The translations under genes and the position numbers were made by a program. Source: Myxococcaceae bacterium (GTDB lineage Bacteria; Myxococcota_A; Polyangia; Polyangiales; Ga0077539). Taken from it: a stretch of DNA of 64,000 nt. The notes under the pieces are model-generated. The model saw nothing but the letters and a program-made list of their open reading frames with translations. It did no database searches and was not told the DNA's origin. Below, piece after piece: positions 33,361-42,301 of this stretch; the stretch's first letter is position 1, and every line of letters starts with the position of its first letter. The DNA lies in assembly GCA_004297725.1 (NCBI GenBank), contig SCUS01000080.1, forward strand, positions 1 to 64,000, given 5' to 3'.

Positions 33361-35448
33361 ATGGAGCGACTCCAGAGAGTGCGAGACCAGGTGGAGGAGC
33401 TTCGGGAGCTCGGCCTCTCGGGCACCGCCTTCCGCGCCGCGTGGGAGCTGCGACTGCGCACCGGGCTCGCTCGACGGAGCCCTGCGCTGCCACCCGATCC
33501 CGAGCCCTCCACCCGATGGCGGGAGCGCCTCCCCTGGGCGCCTCCAGGGCCGCTGGTCGTGACGATGGCCCCTCGGGTGTCGATTGAAGCCGTGGAGGCG
33601 CTTCGCGGCCACGCCCGCCACGCCGCCCGGGGGGTGATCCGCTGCTTCGGCCGCTGGGACGGCGAGTACGGACAACCCCTCGACTGGCACCGTAACCCCA
33701 CCAACGGACAGCGCTGGAACCCCTCCGCCCACTGGTCCGAGGCCCTCCGCGACGGCGACCGGGTGGGCGACGTCAAGCTCACCTGGGAGGCCGCCCGCTT
33801 CCCCCAGGCCTTCCACCTCGCCCGCGCCGCCGCCTTCTCCCCGGTGGAGCGCGACGCCTTCTGGACCGCCTTCTCCTCGCAGGTGCGCGGCTTCCTTGGA
33901 GACAATCCCTACCCACTGGGGGTCCACTGGTTCTCCAACCAGGAGGCCACCATCCGGCTCAACGCGTGGCTCTTCGCGCTCTCGACCTTCGCGGGTCTCG
34001 GCGTCGACACCGCCTCGCTCTGCGAGGAGGTCTCTCGCTACGCCGCCGCGGTGGGCCACCACACCGAGCACGAGATCGCCTACGCCGAGCGCGCGGTCTA
34101 CAACAACCACCTCATCGCCGAGGCCCTCGGTCTCTTCCTGGTGGCGTGGATGCGCCCCGACCGACCGGAGTCCCGCCGATGGCGCCGCCGCGGCCTCTCG
34201 CTGCTCGACGAGCAGGCCACCCGCCAGGTCTACCCCGACGGCGGGTACATCAACCTCTCCCACAACTACCACCGGGTCATCGCACAGGACTACCTCCTCG
34301 CCTGGCGCCTTCTGCGCGCCGACGGCTATTCCGACATGCCCTCGTCCTGGCGTCGGGCGCTCACTACTTCATTGGACTTCCTCGTCGCCCACCAGAACCC
34401 CTCGGACGGCCGCCTCCCCAACCAGGGAGCCAACGACGGATCGCTCCCCCGGGTGCTCTCCACCTGCGACTTCTCGGACTTCCGCCCCACCCTCCAGGCC
34501 CTCTCCCTCGGCCTCCGCGGAGAGCGCCTCTACCCCGCGGGCCCCTGGGATGAAGAGTCCGCCTGGCTGCTGGGGCCCGACGCCCTCGAAGCCCCCTTGC
34601 GAGAGCCCTCCCGCCGCTCGGTCGCCTTCCGCCACACCGGCTACTCGGTGCTGCGCTCCGGCGACGATCAGGGCACCTTCGCGGCCCTGCGCTGCGGCTC
34701 GGTGCTCGACCGCTTCGGCCAGATCGACATGCTCCACCTCGACGCCTGGTGGCGCGGAGAGAACGTCCTCGTCGACGGCGGAACCTATCTCTACAACGAT
34801 CAGCCACAGTGGCACGACCACTTCATGCGCACCGAGAGCCACAACACGGTGACGGTCGACGGTCGCGACCAGATGCTCCACTTCCGTCGATTCAAGTTCC
34901 TGTACCCGACGAAGTCGAGGCTGGAGCGCTTCGAGTCGACGCCCGGTTACACCCACGCCGTCGGCGAGCACAGCGGCTACGCCCGCCACGAGGGAGGCTG
35001 CATCCACCACCGCAGCGTGCGCTTGTTCGAGGACGGGACCACGGTGGTCATCGACCGCATCACCGGCACTGGGGAGCACTCCGCGCGCCTCCACTGGCTG
35101 GGCGGACCGTATCCCCACACCGGCGATCCCGCGCGAGGTGCGATGACGCTGCACACCCCGAAGGGCGATTACGGGGTCGCGGTGTTCGACCGCGCCGGAG
35201 CGCCCCTCGCGGGCACAGTGGTGCGGGGACAGAGCGACCCACCACGAGGGTGGATGTCACGATACTACGGAGAGAGGGAGGACGTCCCCTCGCTGGCCGT
35301 CGAGCAGCGGGCGAAGTGTCCCGTGGAGTTCGTGACCGTCCTGGGAGAGGGGCCGATGGAGGTCACCGTCGAGGGCGGCCGATGGACGGTGCGCACCCCG
35401 AAGTCGACACAGAGCTTCGACTGGCAAGAGGCGATCGAGCCTGTATGA
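33361..35448 (+). CDS. Heparinase II/III family (alginate-lyase-like) protein
   Basis: This 695-residue protein has an (alpha/alpha) toroid N-terminal part (HWFSNQEATIRLNAWLFALS, then NNHLIAEALGLFL) and a C-terminal beta-sheet domain (DMLHLDAWWRGENVLVDGGTY, then TESHNTVTVDGRDQM) typical of heparinase II/III-like polysaccharide lyases. No signal peptide is visible. In exopolysaccharide clusters such proteins trim or modify uronic-acid polymers. It starts 8 bp after asnB. Confidence 0.88.
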   Translation: MERLQRVRDQVEELRELGLSGTAFRAAWELRLRTGLARRSPALPPDPEPSTRWRERLPWAPPGPLVVTMAPRVSIEAVEALRGHARHAARGVIRCFGRWDGEYGQPLDWHRNPTNGQRWNPSAHWSEALRDGDRVGDVKLTWEAARFPQAFHLARAAAFSPVERDAFWTAFSSQVRGFLGDNPYPLGVHWFSNQEATIRLNAWLFALSTFAGLGVDTASLCEEVSRYAAAVGHHTEHEIAYAERAVYNNHLIAEALGLFLVAWMRPDRPESRRWRRRGLSLLDEQATRQVYPDGGYINLSHNYHRVIAQDYLLAWRLLRADGYSDMPSSWRRALTTSLDFLVAHQNPSDGRLPNQGANDGSLPRVLSTCDFSDFRPTLQALSLGLRGERLYPAGPWDEESAWLLGPDALEAPLREPSRRSVAFRHTGYSVLRSGDDQGTFAALRCGSVLDRFGQIDMLHLDAWWRGENVLVDGGTYLYNDQPQWHDHFMRTESHNTVTVDGRDQMLHFRRFKFLYPTKSRLERFESTPGYTHAVGEHSGYARHEGGCIHHRSVRLFEDGTTVVIDRITGTGEHSARLHWLGGPYPHTGDPARGAMTLHTPKGDYGVAVFDRAGAPLAGTVVRGQSDPPRGWMSRYYGEREDVPSLAVEQRAKCPVEFVTVLGEGPMEVTVEGGRWTVRTPKSTQSFDWQEAIEPV

Positions 35449-35509
35449 AGGCCGACCCTCCGACGGTGATGCGAACTGCTCGGTTGACGCCAAGGCTTCG
35501 CGCGTCATC

Positions 35510-35697
35510 GCTCATTCGCGTCGTGGATGGTGCCCCCTTCCCCGCTGCCGCGCGCCCTACCCCCGCGGGGCGGGGGCAGGGCTGGAAATGCTGTCAAATT
35601 CGCGATCGCGTTGCAGGCGTCGGAGCCCTGCCCCCGCCCCGCGGGGGTAGGGCGCGCGGCAGCGGGGAAGGGGGCACCATCCACGACGCGAATGAGC
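35510..35697. repeat. Perfect 74-bp-arm inverted repeat (188-bp hairpin)
   Basis: Arms 35510-35583 and 35624-35697 are exact reverse complements over 74 bp, with a 40-bp unique loop at 35584-35623. The arms contain GC-rich sub-palindromes such as CCCCCGCGGGGCGGGGG. It fills most of the 299-bp gap between the heparinase-like and glycosyltransferase genes. No gene is seen in the gap. Candidates are a non-autonomous mobile element, a genome-wide intergenic palindromic repeat, or a very strong terminator. Confidence 0.93.
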
Positions 35698-35747
35698 CCA
35701 ACCCCAGCGTCCAACGAGCGACTTGCACCTCCCCCTGAATGGTTGTC

Positions 35748-36983
35748 ATGAAGATCCTCGTCATCCATCAATACTATCTGATGCCCGGCTCTCCCGGCGG
35801 CTCTCGCTTCAACGAGTTCGCCCGGCTCTGGGCCGCCGCGGGCCACGAGGTCACCGTCGTCGCGGGCAACCTCGACTACGCCACCGGAGCCGTCCCCGAG
35901 CGCTATCACGGCCATTGGATCACCCGTGAGAAGGACGGCGACGTCACCGTGCTCCGGTGTCACGTCCCTCGCACGTACAACAAGTCCTACGCGGGTCGCA
36001 TGGCGGCCTTCTTCGGCTTCACGCTCTCCTCCACGCACGCCGCCATGACCGTCGCCCGCCCCGACGTGGTGATCGCCACCTCGCCGCCGCTGGTGGCCAT
36101 GGCCCCAGGCGTCATCGCTGCGAAGGCCCGCTGGAAGGGCGTCCCGTGGGTCTTCGAGATCCGCGACCTGTGGCCCGAGAGCGCCATCACCACCGGGGTC
36201 TTGAAGGAGGGCGCCGCCCTCACCCGGGTGCTCTACGCGATGGAGCGCGCGGCCTGCCTCATGGCCGACAAGATCAACGTGCTCACTCCCGCCTTCCGTG
36301 ACGACCTCATCAAGCGAGGCCTCGCCCCCGCCGACAAGATCGTCTTCGTCCCCAACGGCGCCGACGTGGAGCTGTTCACCCCGGGACCTCGGGACAACGA
36401 CGCTCGCCGCGAGTTCGGCTGGGGCGACCGCTTCGTGGTGATGTACGCCGGGGCGCACGGGCGGGCCAACGCGGTGGGGCAGTTCCTCGACGCCGCCGAG
36501 CGGCTGCGCGACCGGCCGGACATCCTCCTGGCGAGCGTCGGCGACGGCCCCGAGCGCCCCGCCCTGGAGGCCGAGGCGAAGCGCCGCGGACTGGACAACG
36601 TGCGCTTCCACGGAGCGCAGCCCAAGTCGCGCATGCCCGAGATCGTGCGGGCCTGCGACGTGGGAGCGGCCATCCTTCAAGACAACCCCACCTTCAAGAC
36701 GGTCTATCCCAACAAGGTCTTCGACTACATGGCGACCGAGCGCCCCACGCTGCTGGCCATCGACGGCGTGGCGCGAAAGCTGGTGTGCGACGAGGCGCAG
36801 GCCGGGGTGTTCGCGAAGCCCGAGAACGCCCAGAGCCTCGCCGACGCGATACGAGCCATGGCCGACGACCCGGCGGGCTGCGCCGCCATGGGCGCCCGCG
36901 GCCGGCAGTGGGTGCTGGCCAACGCGACGCGCGACTCGCTGGCGAAGCGCTATCTCGATATCCTCCAAGGGATGGTGCGCTGA
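35748..36983 (+). CDS. GT4-family glycosyltransferase (WbuB-like)
   Basis: This 411-residue GT-B protein begins MKILVIHQYYLMPGSPGGSRF and has SGLF-like acceptor parts, VFEIRDLWPESAI, VPNGADVELF, and the nucleotide-sugar binding segment FKTVYPNKVFDYMATERP of the WbuB/GT4 group. It transfers a sugar, often an amino sugar, to a lipid-linked glycan on the cytoplasmic face. An ATG nine bases upstream (35739) is an alternative start. It belongs to the glycan cluster but is separated from the heparinase gene by the long palindrome. Confidence 0.9.
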   Translation: MKILVIHQYYLMPGSPGGSRFNEFARLWAAAGHEVTVVAGNLDYATGAVPERYHGHWITREKDGDVTVLRCHVPRTYNKSYAGRMAAFFGFTLSSTHAAMTVARPDVVIATSPPLVAMAPGVIAAKARWKGVPWVFEIRDLWPESAITTGVLKEGAALTRVLYAMERAACLMADKINVLTPAFRDDLIKRGLAPADKIVFVPNGADVELFTPGPRDNDARREFGWGDRFVVMYAGAHGRANAVGQFLDAAERLRDRPDILLASVGDGPERPALEAEAKRRGLDNVRFHGAQPKSRMPEIVRACDVGAAILQDNPTFKTVYPNKVFDYMATERPTLLAIDGVARKLVCDEAQAGVFAKPENAQSLADAIRAMADDPAGCAAMGARGRQWVLANATRDSLAKRYLDILQGMVR

Positions 36984-37023
36984 GGAGAGAGGGCGCCGTG
37001 ACATTCCCTGGTCAGTCGTTGCG

Positions 37024-37051
37024 TTGACTTCCGCCACGAAACCGCTAAGTC
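37024..37051 (+). promoter_or_regulatory. Possible promoter for the lipoprotein/sugar-transferase genes
   Basis: TTGACT at 37024-37029 is followed 16 bp later by TAAGTC (37046-37051), about 57 bp ahead of the ATG at 37108. The -35 is good and the -10 only fair. Confidence 0.35.
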
Positions 37052-37107
37052 GCTCCCCCTCCCCAATCACTCCACCGATCCCACTCTCCACGCGGACCAG
37101 ACACCCG

Positions 37108-38031
37108 ATGAAGACCCCTCGACTGCTCAGCGTCCTCGCCCTGCTCTCCATGGGCGCCTGCGGCTCCCCCCGCGGCAACATCGGCAACCCCATCGACTCC
37201 GACGCCTCCACCGCGACCGACAGCCCCGTCGCGACCGACAGCGCCGTCGCGACCGACAGCCCCGTCGCGGTCGACAGCCCCGTCGCGGTCGACGTCCCCG
37301 TCGCGGTGGATGTCCCCACGTCCATCGACGTCCCCGCTCCGCCCATCGACGTCCCCAGCGCGCGCTGCGGAGACGGCACCTGCGACGAGGGCGAGTCCTG
37401 CGCGAGCTGCCGCGCCGACTGCGCCTCGACCTGCCCGCCTCCTCCGATGGACGTCCCCATGGCCCGCTGCGGCGACGGCACCTGCAACGAGGGAGAGACC
37501 TGCACCAGCTGCCGCGCCGACTGCGCCTCGACCTGCCCTCCGCCCCCGGTGGATGTCCCCCCCGCCCCCCGCTGCGGCGACGAGACCTGCAACGGCACCG
37601 AGAACTGCACCACCTGCGAGCGCGACTGCGGCCGGTGCACGAGCACCGGCCTGCTCACCGACCCCTGCGCGGCGGGCGTCACCCAGGGCCCCGACCGCAA
37701 CTGCGGCTGGCGCACCGGCGTCACCCTCTCCTGCTCCCCGGGCCGCGCCACCATGGTCGGATGCAGCGGCGCCACCGGCACCGGATCGCTCTGCCAGCCC
37801 TCCTACGGCGCCTGCACCGGCGACCCCGTGATGCGCGTCTGCCCCGACTCCATGCCCTGCTCCGCCGCCATGGCGCTGCGGCCCTCCGCGGGCAGCTTCG
37901 ACGACCAGTGCGGCACCTGCCCGTCGGCCTACGTCACCTGCCCCGCGTCGGGACAGATCCACGTGCTCACCGGCGACTTCGACAGCAATCAGGTCACGCA
38001 GCGCGGCACCTGCACCCCCGCGGCGCGATGA
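37108..38031 (+). CDS. Cys-rich repeat lipoprotein in the glycan cluster
   Basis: This 307-residue protein has a signal and lipobox MGAC. Linker repeats of DSPVAT/DVPVAV are followed by three copies of a module RCGDGTCxEGExCxSCRADC and a C-terminal Cys-rich domain. The modules look like small disulfide knots found in secreted Myxococcota proteins. The stop overlaps the start of the sugar transferase gene (ATGA), so a surface protein and a glycan enzyme are made together. Whether it carries or binds the glycan is unknown. Confidence 0.85.
   Translation: MKTPRLLSVLALLSMGACGSPRGNIGNPIDSDASTATDSPVATDSAVATDSPVAVDSPVAVDVPVAVDVPTSIDVPAPPIDVPSARCGDGTCDEGESCASCRADCASTCPPPPMDVPMARCGDGTCNEGETCTSCRADCASTCPPPPVDVPPAPRCGDETCNGTENCTTCERDCGRCTSTGLLTDPCAAGVTQGPDRNCGWRTGVTLSCSPGRATMVGCSGATGTGSLCQPSYGACTGDPVMRVCPDSMPCSAAMALRPSAGSFDDQCGTCPSAYVTCPASGQIHVLTGDFDSNQVTQRGTCTPAAR
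37213..37320. repeat. Six 18-bp tandem units in the lipoprotein linker
   Basis: Units like GCGACCGACAGCCCCGTC repeat with an 18-bp period in frame (six residues, D-S-P-V-A-T/V). The period matches the linkers at 13490-13579 and 57104-57331. Confidence 0.85.
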
Positions 38032-38654
38032 TCCAGTCCGGCTGGCGATTCCTGGTCAAGACCGCCATCGACCGCGCCGCGGGCCTCGCAGGCCTGGTGG
38101 TCGCAGCCCCGGTGCTCGCGGGCGCCGCGGTCGCGGTGCGAGCCACCATGGGCTCCCCGGTGCTCTTCCGGCAGAAGCGCCCCGGCAAGGGCGAGCGCGT
38201 CTTCGAGATCGTGAAGTTTCGCACCATGCGAGAGGCCACCGACCCCGAGGGCCGACCCCTCTCGGACGCCGAACGCATCACCCCCGTCGGGCGCTGGCTG
38301 CGCGCCACCAGCGTCGACGAGCTCCCGCAGCTCTGGAACGTCCTGCGCGGCGACCTCTCCCTCGTGGGCCCCCGGCCCCTGCTGGTGCGTTACCTGCCAA
38401 GGTATTCCCCCGAGCAGCGGCGCCGGCACGAGGTGATGCCTGGCATCACCGGGTGGGCGCAGATCCACGGGCGCAACGCGATCTCCTGGGAGGAGAAGTT
38501 CGCGCTCGACGTCTGGTACGTCGAACACTGGTCGCTGGCCCTCGACGCGCGCATCCTGATCGAGACCGTCGGGCGGGTTCTGAAGCGCGATGGGGTGTCG
38601 AGCGAGGGCCACGCCACGATGCCCGAGTTCGAGGGAGCGCCCGCCGGGACTTGA
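38028..38654 (+). CDS. Initiating sugar-phosphate transferase (PglC/WcaJ-like)
   Basis: This 208-residue protein has an N-terminal hydrophobic hairpin, then RQKRPGKGERVFEIVKFRTM, TSVDELPQLWNVLRGDLSLVGPRP (shown in two parts: TSVDELPQLWNV and DLSLVGPRP) and GITGWAQIHGRN, the bacterial sugar transferase signature. It places a sugar-1-phosphate, such as di-N-acetyl-bacillosamine phosphate, on undecaprenyl phosphate. Small size with no N-terminal WcaJ extension matches the PglC type. It is coupled to the lipoprotein upstream. Confidence 0.92.
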   Translation: MIQSGWRFLVKTAIDRAAGLAGLVVAAPVLAGAAVAVRATMGSPVLFRQKRPGKGERVFEIVKFRTMREATDPEGRPLSDAERITPVGRWLRATSVDELPQLWNVLRGDLSLVGPRPLLVRYLPRYSPEQRRRHEVMPGITGWAQIHGRNAISWEEKFALDVWYVEHWSLALDARILIETVGRVLKRDGVSSEGHATMPEFEGAPAGT

Positions 38655-38719
38655 ACGCGGCCCCGGATTGGGACATCCAACCGGCGCCGCCCCCGTCGGA
38701 GCGACGGTTGGAGAACAGT

Positions 38720-39853
38720 GTGAGCAAGCGCGTATATCTGTCGGTTCCGCACATGGGCGAGAGCGAGCTCCGGTATGTCACCGAGGCGTTCACGTCCAAC
38801 TGGCTCTCGACCGTGGGCCCCAACCTCGACGCCTTCGAGGCGAGCTTCTCCGAGCGGGTGGGCCTCCCCTCGGTGGCCCTCGCCAGCGGCACCGCGGGCA
38901 TGCACCTGGGGCTGCGGCTCCTCGGGGTGGGCCCCGGCGACGAGGTGATCTGCCCCTCGCTCACCTTCATCGCGACCATCAACCCGGCCCTCTACCTGGG
39001 CGCCCGCCCGGTGTTCATCGACTCCGAGCGCGCCAGCTGGAACCTCGATCCCAACGTGCTCGAAGACCTGCTGCGCCGCCGCTCGGCCGCGGGCAAGGTG
39101 CCGAAGGCCCTGGTGGTGGTGCACCTCTACGGCCAGAGCGCGGACATGGACCCGATCATGGCGATCTGCGATCGCTACGGGGTGGCGGTGATCGAAGACG
39201 CCGCCGAGGCCGTGGGCACCACCTACAAGGGACGCCCCGCGGGCACCATCGCCCCGGTGGGCGTCTACTCCTTCAACGGCAACAAGATCATCACCACCAC
39301 CGGCGGCGGCATGCTGGTGGCGCACGACCCCGAGTGGGTGCGGCGCGCCCGCTTCTGGTCGCAGCAGGCCCGCGACCCCGGCGTGGCCTATGAGCACACC
39401 CAGGTCGGGTACAACTACCGGATGTCCAACGTGCTCGCGGGCATCGGCCGGGGACAGCTCGAGGTGCTCGACCGCCGCGTCGCCCGCCGCCGCGAGGTGG
39501 CCTTCCTGTACCGCGACGCCTTCGCCGAGCTGGGCGGGCTCACCCTCATGCCGCAGTGCGAGTACGGCCTCCACACCAACTGGCTGAGCGCCTTCCAGGT
39601 CGACGCCGAGGCGCTCGGGGTCGACCGCGACGGGCTCATCCGGGCGCTCGAGGCGGAGAACATCGAGAGCCGCCCGGTGTGGAAGCCCATGCACATGCAA
39701 CCCCTCTTCGAGGGAGCCGAGCGGCTGGGCGGCGAGGTGGCCGCCGACCTCTTCCAGCACGGCATCTGCCTGCCGAGCTCGACCAACCTGTCCGATGAAG
39801 ACCTCCAGCGCGTGATCGTCACGGTGCGACGCGCCGCGCGACGCGAACGGTGA
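38720..39853 (+). CDS. DegT/DnrJ/EryC1/StrS aminotransferase (PglE-like)
   Basis: This 377-residue PLP enzyme has YSFNGNKIITTTGGGM with the internal-aldimine Lys and IEDAAEAVGTTYKGRPAG. LASGTAGMHLGLRLLGVGPGD is the N-terminal cofactor segment. It would aminate the 4-keto sugar made by the dehydratase encoded next, as PglE does for UDP-bacillosamine. The start is GTG at 38720 with GGAGAA just upstream. It ends 4 bp before the dehydratase gene. Confidence 0.92.
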   Translation: MSKRVYLSVPHMGESELRYVTEAFTSNWLSTVGPNLDAFEASFSERVGLPSVALASGTAGMHLGLRLLGVGPGDEVICPSLTFIATINPALYLGARPVFIDSERASWNLDPNVLEDLLRRRSAAGKVPKALVVVHLYGQSADMDPIMAICDRYGVAVIEDAAEAVGTTYKGRPAGTIAPVGVYSFNGNKIITTTGGGMLVAHDPEWVRRARFWSQQARDPGVAYEHTQVGYNYRMSNVLAGIGRGQLEVLDRRVARRREVAFLYRDAFAELGGLTLMPQCEYGLHTNWLSAFQVDAEALGVDRDGLIRALEAENIESRPVWKPMHMQPLFEGAERLGGEVAADLFQHGICLPSSTNLSDEDLQRVIVTVRRAARRER

Positions 39854-39857
39854 CCCG

Positions 39858-41843
39858 ATGAAGCCCGAGCCCTCTCCACCCGACCTGAAGGTTCCGCGCC
39901 TGGTGATGAGCTACCGCCGCCCGGTGGTGGTGCTCGCGCACCTCGTGCTCTGGACCCTCTCGTTCTACGGCGCGTTCTTCCTCCGCTTCGACGGCCGCAT
40001 CCCCGACTACTACCTCCGGCTCATCCCCTACTGGCTCCTCCCGCTGCTGCTGCTGCGGGCCATCGTGCACGCCAACCTCGGGCTCTTCCACGGCCTCTGG
40101 CGCTACACGGGCATGCGCGACCTGCTCACGCTCATCCAGGGCGCGGCCATCTCCAGCGCCATCTTCGTCCTCTACGCCATCTTCATCGGCCCGCAGTGGC
40201 TCCCTCGCTCGGTCTTCGTCATCGACTGGCTGCTCGCCCTCATGGCCGTCGGCGGGATGCGCCTCGCCATCCGGGCGACGCGAGAGACCCTGCGCACCAA
40301 CGCCCTCGACCCCGCCATGACCCGCAAGAAGATCCTGGTGGTCGGCGCCGGAGACGCGGGCGAGATGCTGGTGCGGGAGATCCACAAGACGCACTCGGCG
40401 CAGTTCGACGTGGTGGGCTTCGTCGACGACAGCCCCTCCAAGCAGCGGGAGCGCATCCACGGGGTGACCGTGCTCGGCCCCATCGCCCGCGTCGCCGACC
40501 TGGTGCGCGCCCACGGCGTCGACGAGGTCGTGGTGGCCATCCCCTCCGCCAAGGGGAAGGACATGCGCCAGATCCTCGACCTCTGCCAGGCGAGCGGCGC
40601 CAGCATCCGCACCATCCCCGGGATGGGCTCGCTCATCGACGGCAAGGTCACCATCAACCAGATCCGCCCGGTGAAGATCGAAGACCTCCTCGGGCGAGAG
40701 CCGGTGACGCTCGACACCGAGGAGATCTCCCGCTGCATCAACGGCGCGGTGGTGATGATCACCGGCGCGGGCGGCTCCATCGGCTCGGAGCTGTGCCGGC
40801 AGGTGTGCCAGTTCGGCCCCGCCCGGCTGGTGCTCATCGAGCAGGCGGAGACCAGCTTGTTCCATATCCACCGCGAGCTGAGGGAGAGCTTCCCCGACGT
40901 GGTGGTGGTGCCGCGCATCGCGGACATCTGCGACAGCCGTCGCATGGCCGCGGTGTTCACCAAGTACAAGCCCGCGGTGGTCTTCCACGCCGCCGCGCAC
41001 AAGCACGTCCCGATGATGGAGTGGAACGCCGGCGAGTCGATCAAGAACAACGTCTTCGGCACGCGCAAGCTGGCCGACCTCGCGGTCGCCCACGGCGTGC
41101 AGCAGTTCGTGATGATCTCTACCGACAAGGCCGTGAACCCCACCTCCATCATGGGGGTGTCCAAGCGCGTCGCGGAGATCTACTGCCAGGCGCTCTCTCA
41201 GCGCTCCCACACCAAGTTCATCACGGTGCGCTTCGGCAACGTGCTCGGCAGCGCCGGGTCGGTGGTGCCGATCTTCCAGGAGCAGATCCTGAAGGGCGGC
41301 CCGGTGCTGGTGACGCACCCGGAGATGAAGCGGTACTTCATGACCATCCCCGAGGCCTCGCAGCTCGTGATGCAGGCCGGGGCGATGGGCCGCGGGGGTG
41401 AGATCTTCGTGCTCGACATGGGCGAGCCGGTGAAGATCGTCGACCTCGCGCGCGACCTCATCCGCCTGTCGGGCCTGAAGCCCGGCGAGGACGTGGAGAT
41501 CCAGTTCACGGGCATCCGCCCTGGCGAGAAGCTCTTCGAGGAGCTGGCCACGGACGAGGAGCACGCCGACAAGACCAAGCACCCCAAGATCTTCGTCGGC
41601 CGCTTTCGCCCCAACGACTGGGACGAGCTGCTGGTGAAGATGGACGAGCTCAAGGCCTGCACCGACGGCGCCGACGACGCCACGGTGCGCCAGCGCTTCA
41701 CCTCGCTGGTGCCCGAGTACAAGCCCATGCTGCTGCCCGGCCAGGGCACCATCCCGCCGAGCGCGGGCATCCGGGCGATGCCACCGGAGAAGCCCGCGGA
41801 GCCCGACGCCAGCGTCGGGAAGGTGCTGGAATTCAAGCGCTGA
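39858..41843 (+). CDS. Membrane nucleoside-diphosphate-sugar 4,6-dehydratase (CapD/PglF-like)
   Basis: This 661-residue protein has four or so N-terminal membrane spans, a CoA-binding-like domain (KILVVGAGDAGEMLVREI), and an SDR catalytic domain with TGAGGSIGSELCRQ, STDKAVNPTS and SMxxxK-like MGVSKR (Met in place of the usual Tyr), a hallmark of WbpM/PglF dehydratases. It converts UDP-GlcNAc to the 4-keto-6-deoxy sugar. With the PglE- and PglC-like genes it gives a route to a bacillosamine-type first sugar. Confidence 0.93.
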   Translation: MKPEPSPPDLKVPRLVMSYRRPVVVLAHLVLWTLSFYGAFFLRFDGRIPDYYLRLIPYWLLPLLLLRAIVHANLGLFHGLWRYTGMRDLLTLIQGAAISSAIFVLYAIFIGPQWLPRSVFVIDWLLALMAVGGMRLAIRATRETLRTNALDPAMTRKKILVVGAGDAGEMLVREIHKTHSAQFDVVGFVDDSPSKQRERIHGVTVLGPIARVADLVRAHGVDEVVVAIPSAKGKDMRQILDLCQASGASIRTIPGMGSLIDGKVTINQIRPVKIEDLLGREPVTLDTEEISRCINGAVVMITGAGGSIGSELCRQVCQFGPARLVLIEQAETSLFHIHRELRESFPDVVVVPRIADICDSRRMAAVFTKYKPAVVFHAAAHKHVPMMEWNAGESIKNNVFGTRKLADLAVAHGVQQFVMISTDKAVNPTSIMGVSKRVAEIYCQALSQRSHTKFITVRFGNVLGSAGSVVPIFQEQILKGGPVLVTHPEMKRYFMTIPEASQLVMQAGAMGRGGEIFVLDMGEPVKIVDLARDLIRLSGLKPGEDVEIQFTGIRPGEKLFEELATDEEHADKTKHPKIFVGRFRPNDWDELLVKMDELKACTDGADDATVRQRFTSLVPEYKPMLLPGQGTIPPSAGIRAMPPEKPAEPDASVGKVLEFKR

Positions 41844-42301
41844 GGGCCGCTGTCCTGCTCGGCCTCTGGGGCTGCGCCAGCTCCCCCCGCGAGGCCGTGC
41901 AGCAGGCGGCGCAGCTCCGGCTGCCGGTGTACCTGGCGGGTCGACCGCCCGCGGGGATGAGGGTGATCGCGCCGCTGAGGGCGTCGGCGAGGGGGCCCGG
42001 GGCGCACCTCGACGCGCTGCTCGCGGAGCTCGACCAGCGGGCCCTGGCGCTGCGCGCCGAGGCGGTGGCGGTGAGGTCCATCCGGGTGGGCGGCGAGGCG
42101 ACGGAGACGGAGGTGCCGAGGCCGTGCTCGGCGGACATGTCGATGCTCGCCGGGCCGCAGCCGCGCTGCGTGGAGACCCTCACCGGGACCACGCTGGAGA
42201 TGACCATCGAGGCCGACGCGCTGCGTAGCGGGGACGGCCGCGCCGGCTGGGTGGCCCCAGCCCCGCTGCCGGATGACGCCGGGGTGTCCGATGGGGGGTA
42301 G
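41840..42301 (+). CDS. Small lipoprotein, probable CTG start
   Basis: The frame encodes LRAAVLLGLWGCASSPREAV, an apparent signal peptide with lipobox LWGC, only if read from CTG at 41840 (or a rarer ATT at 41831). The CTG overlaps the preceding stop as CTGA. GGA at 41828-41830 is a weak Shine-Dalgarno. The usual GTG call at 41897 would remove the signal peptide. The mature part of about 140 residues is unrecognised (VYLAGRPPAGMRVIAPL). It overlaps the next small lipoprotein by 11 bp. Confidence 0.6.
   Translation: MRAAVLLGLWGCASSPREAVQQAAQLRLPVYLAGRPPAGMRVIAPLRASARGPGAHLDALLAELDQRALALRAEAVAVRSIRVGGEATETEVPRPCSADMSMLAGPQPRCVETLTGTTLEMTIEADALRSGDGRAGWVAPAPLPDDAGVSDGG

Noticed and set aside
35505-35700. 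Protein-coding frame through the 74-bp inverted repeat
   Set aside because: Frames exist on both strands because the repeat is palindromic. The product is low-complexity Pro/Arg/Gly.
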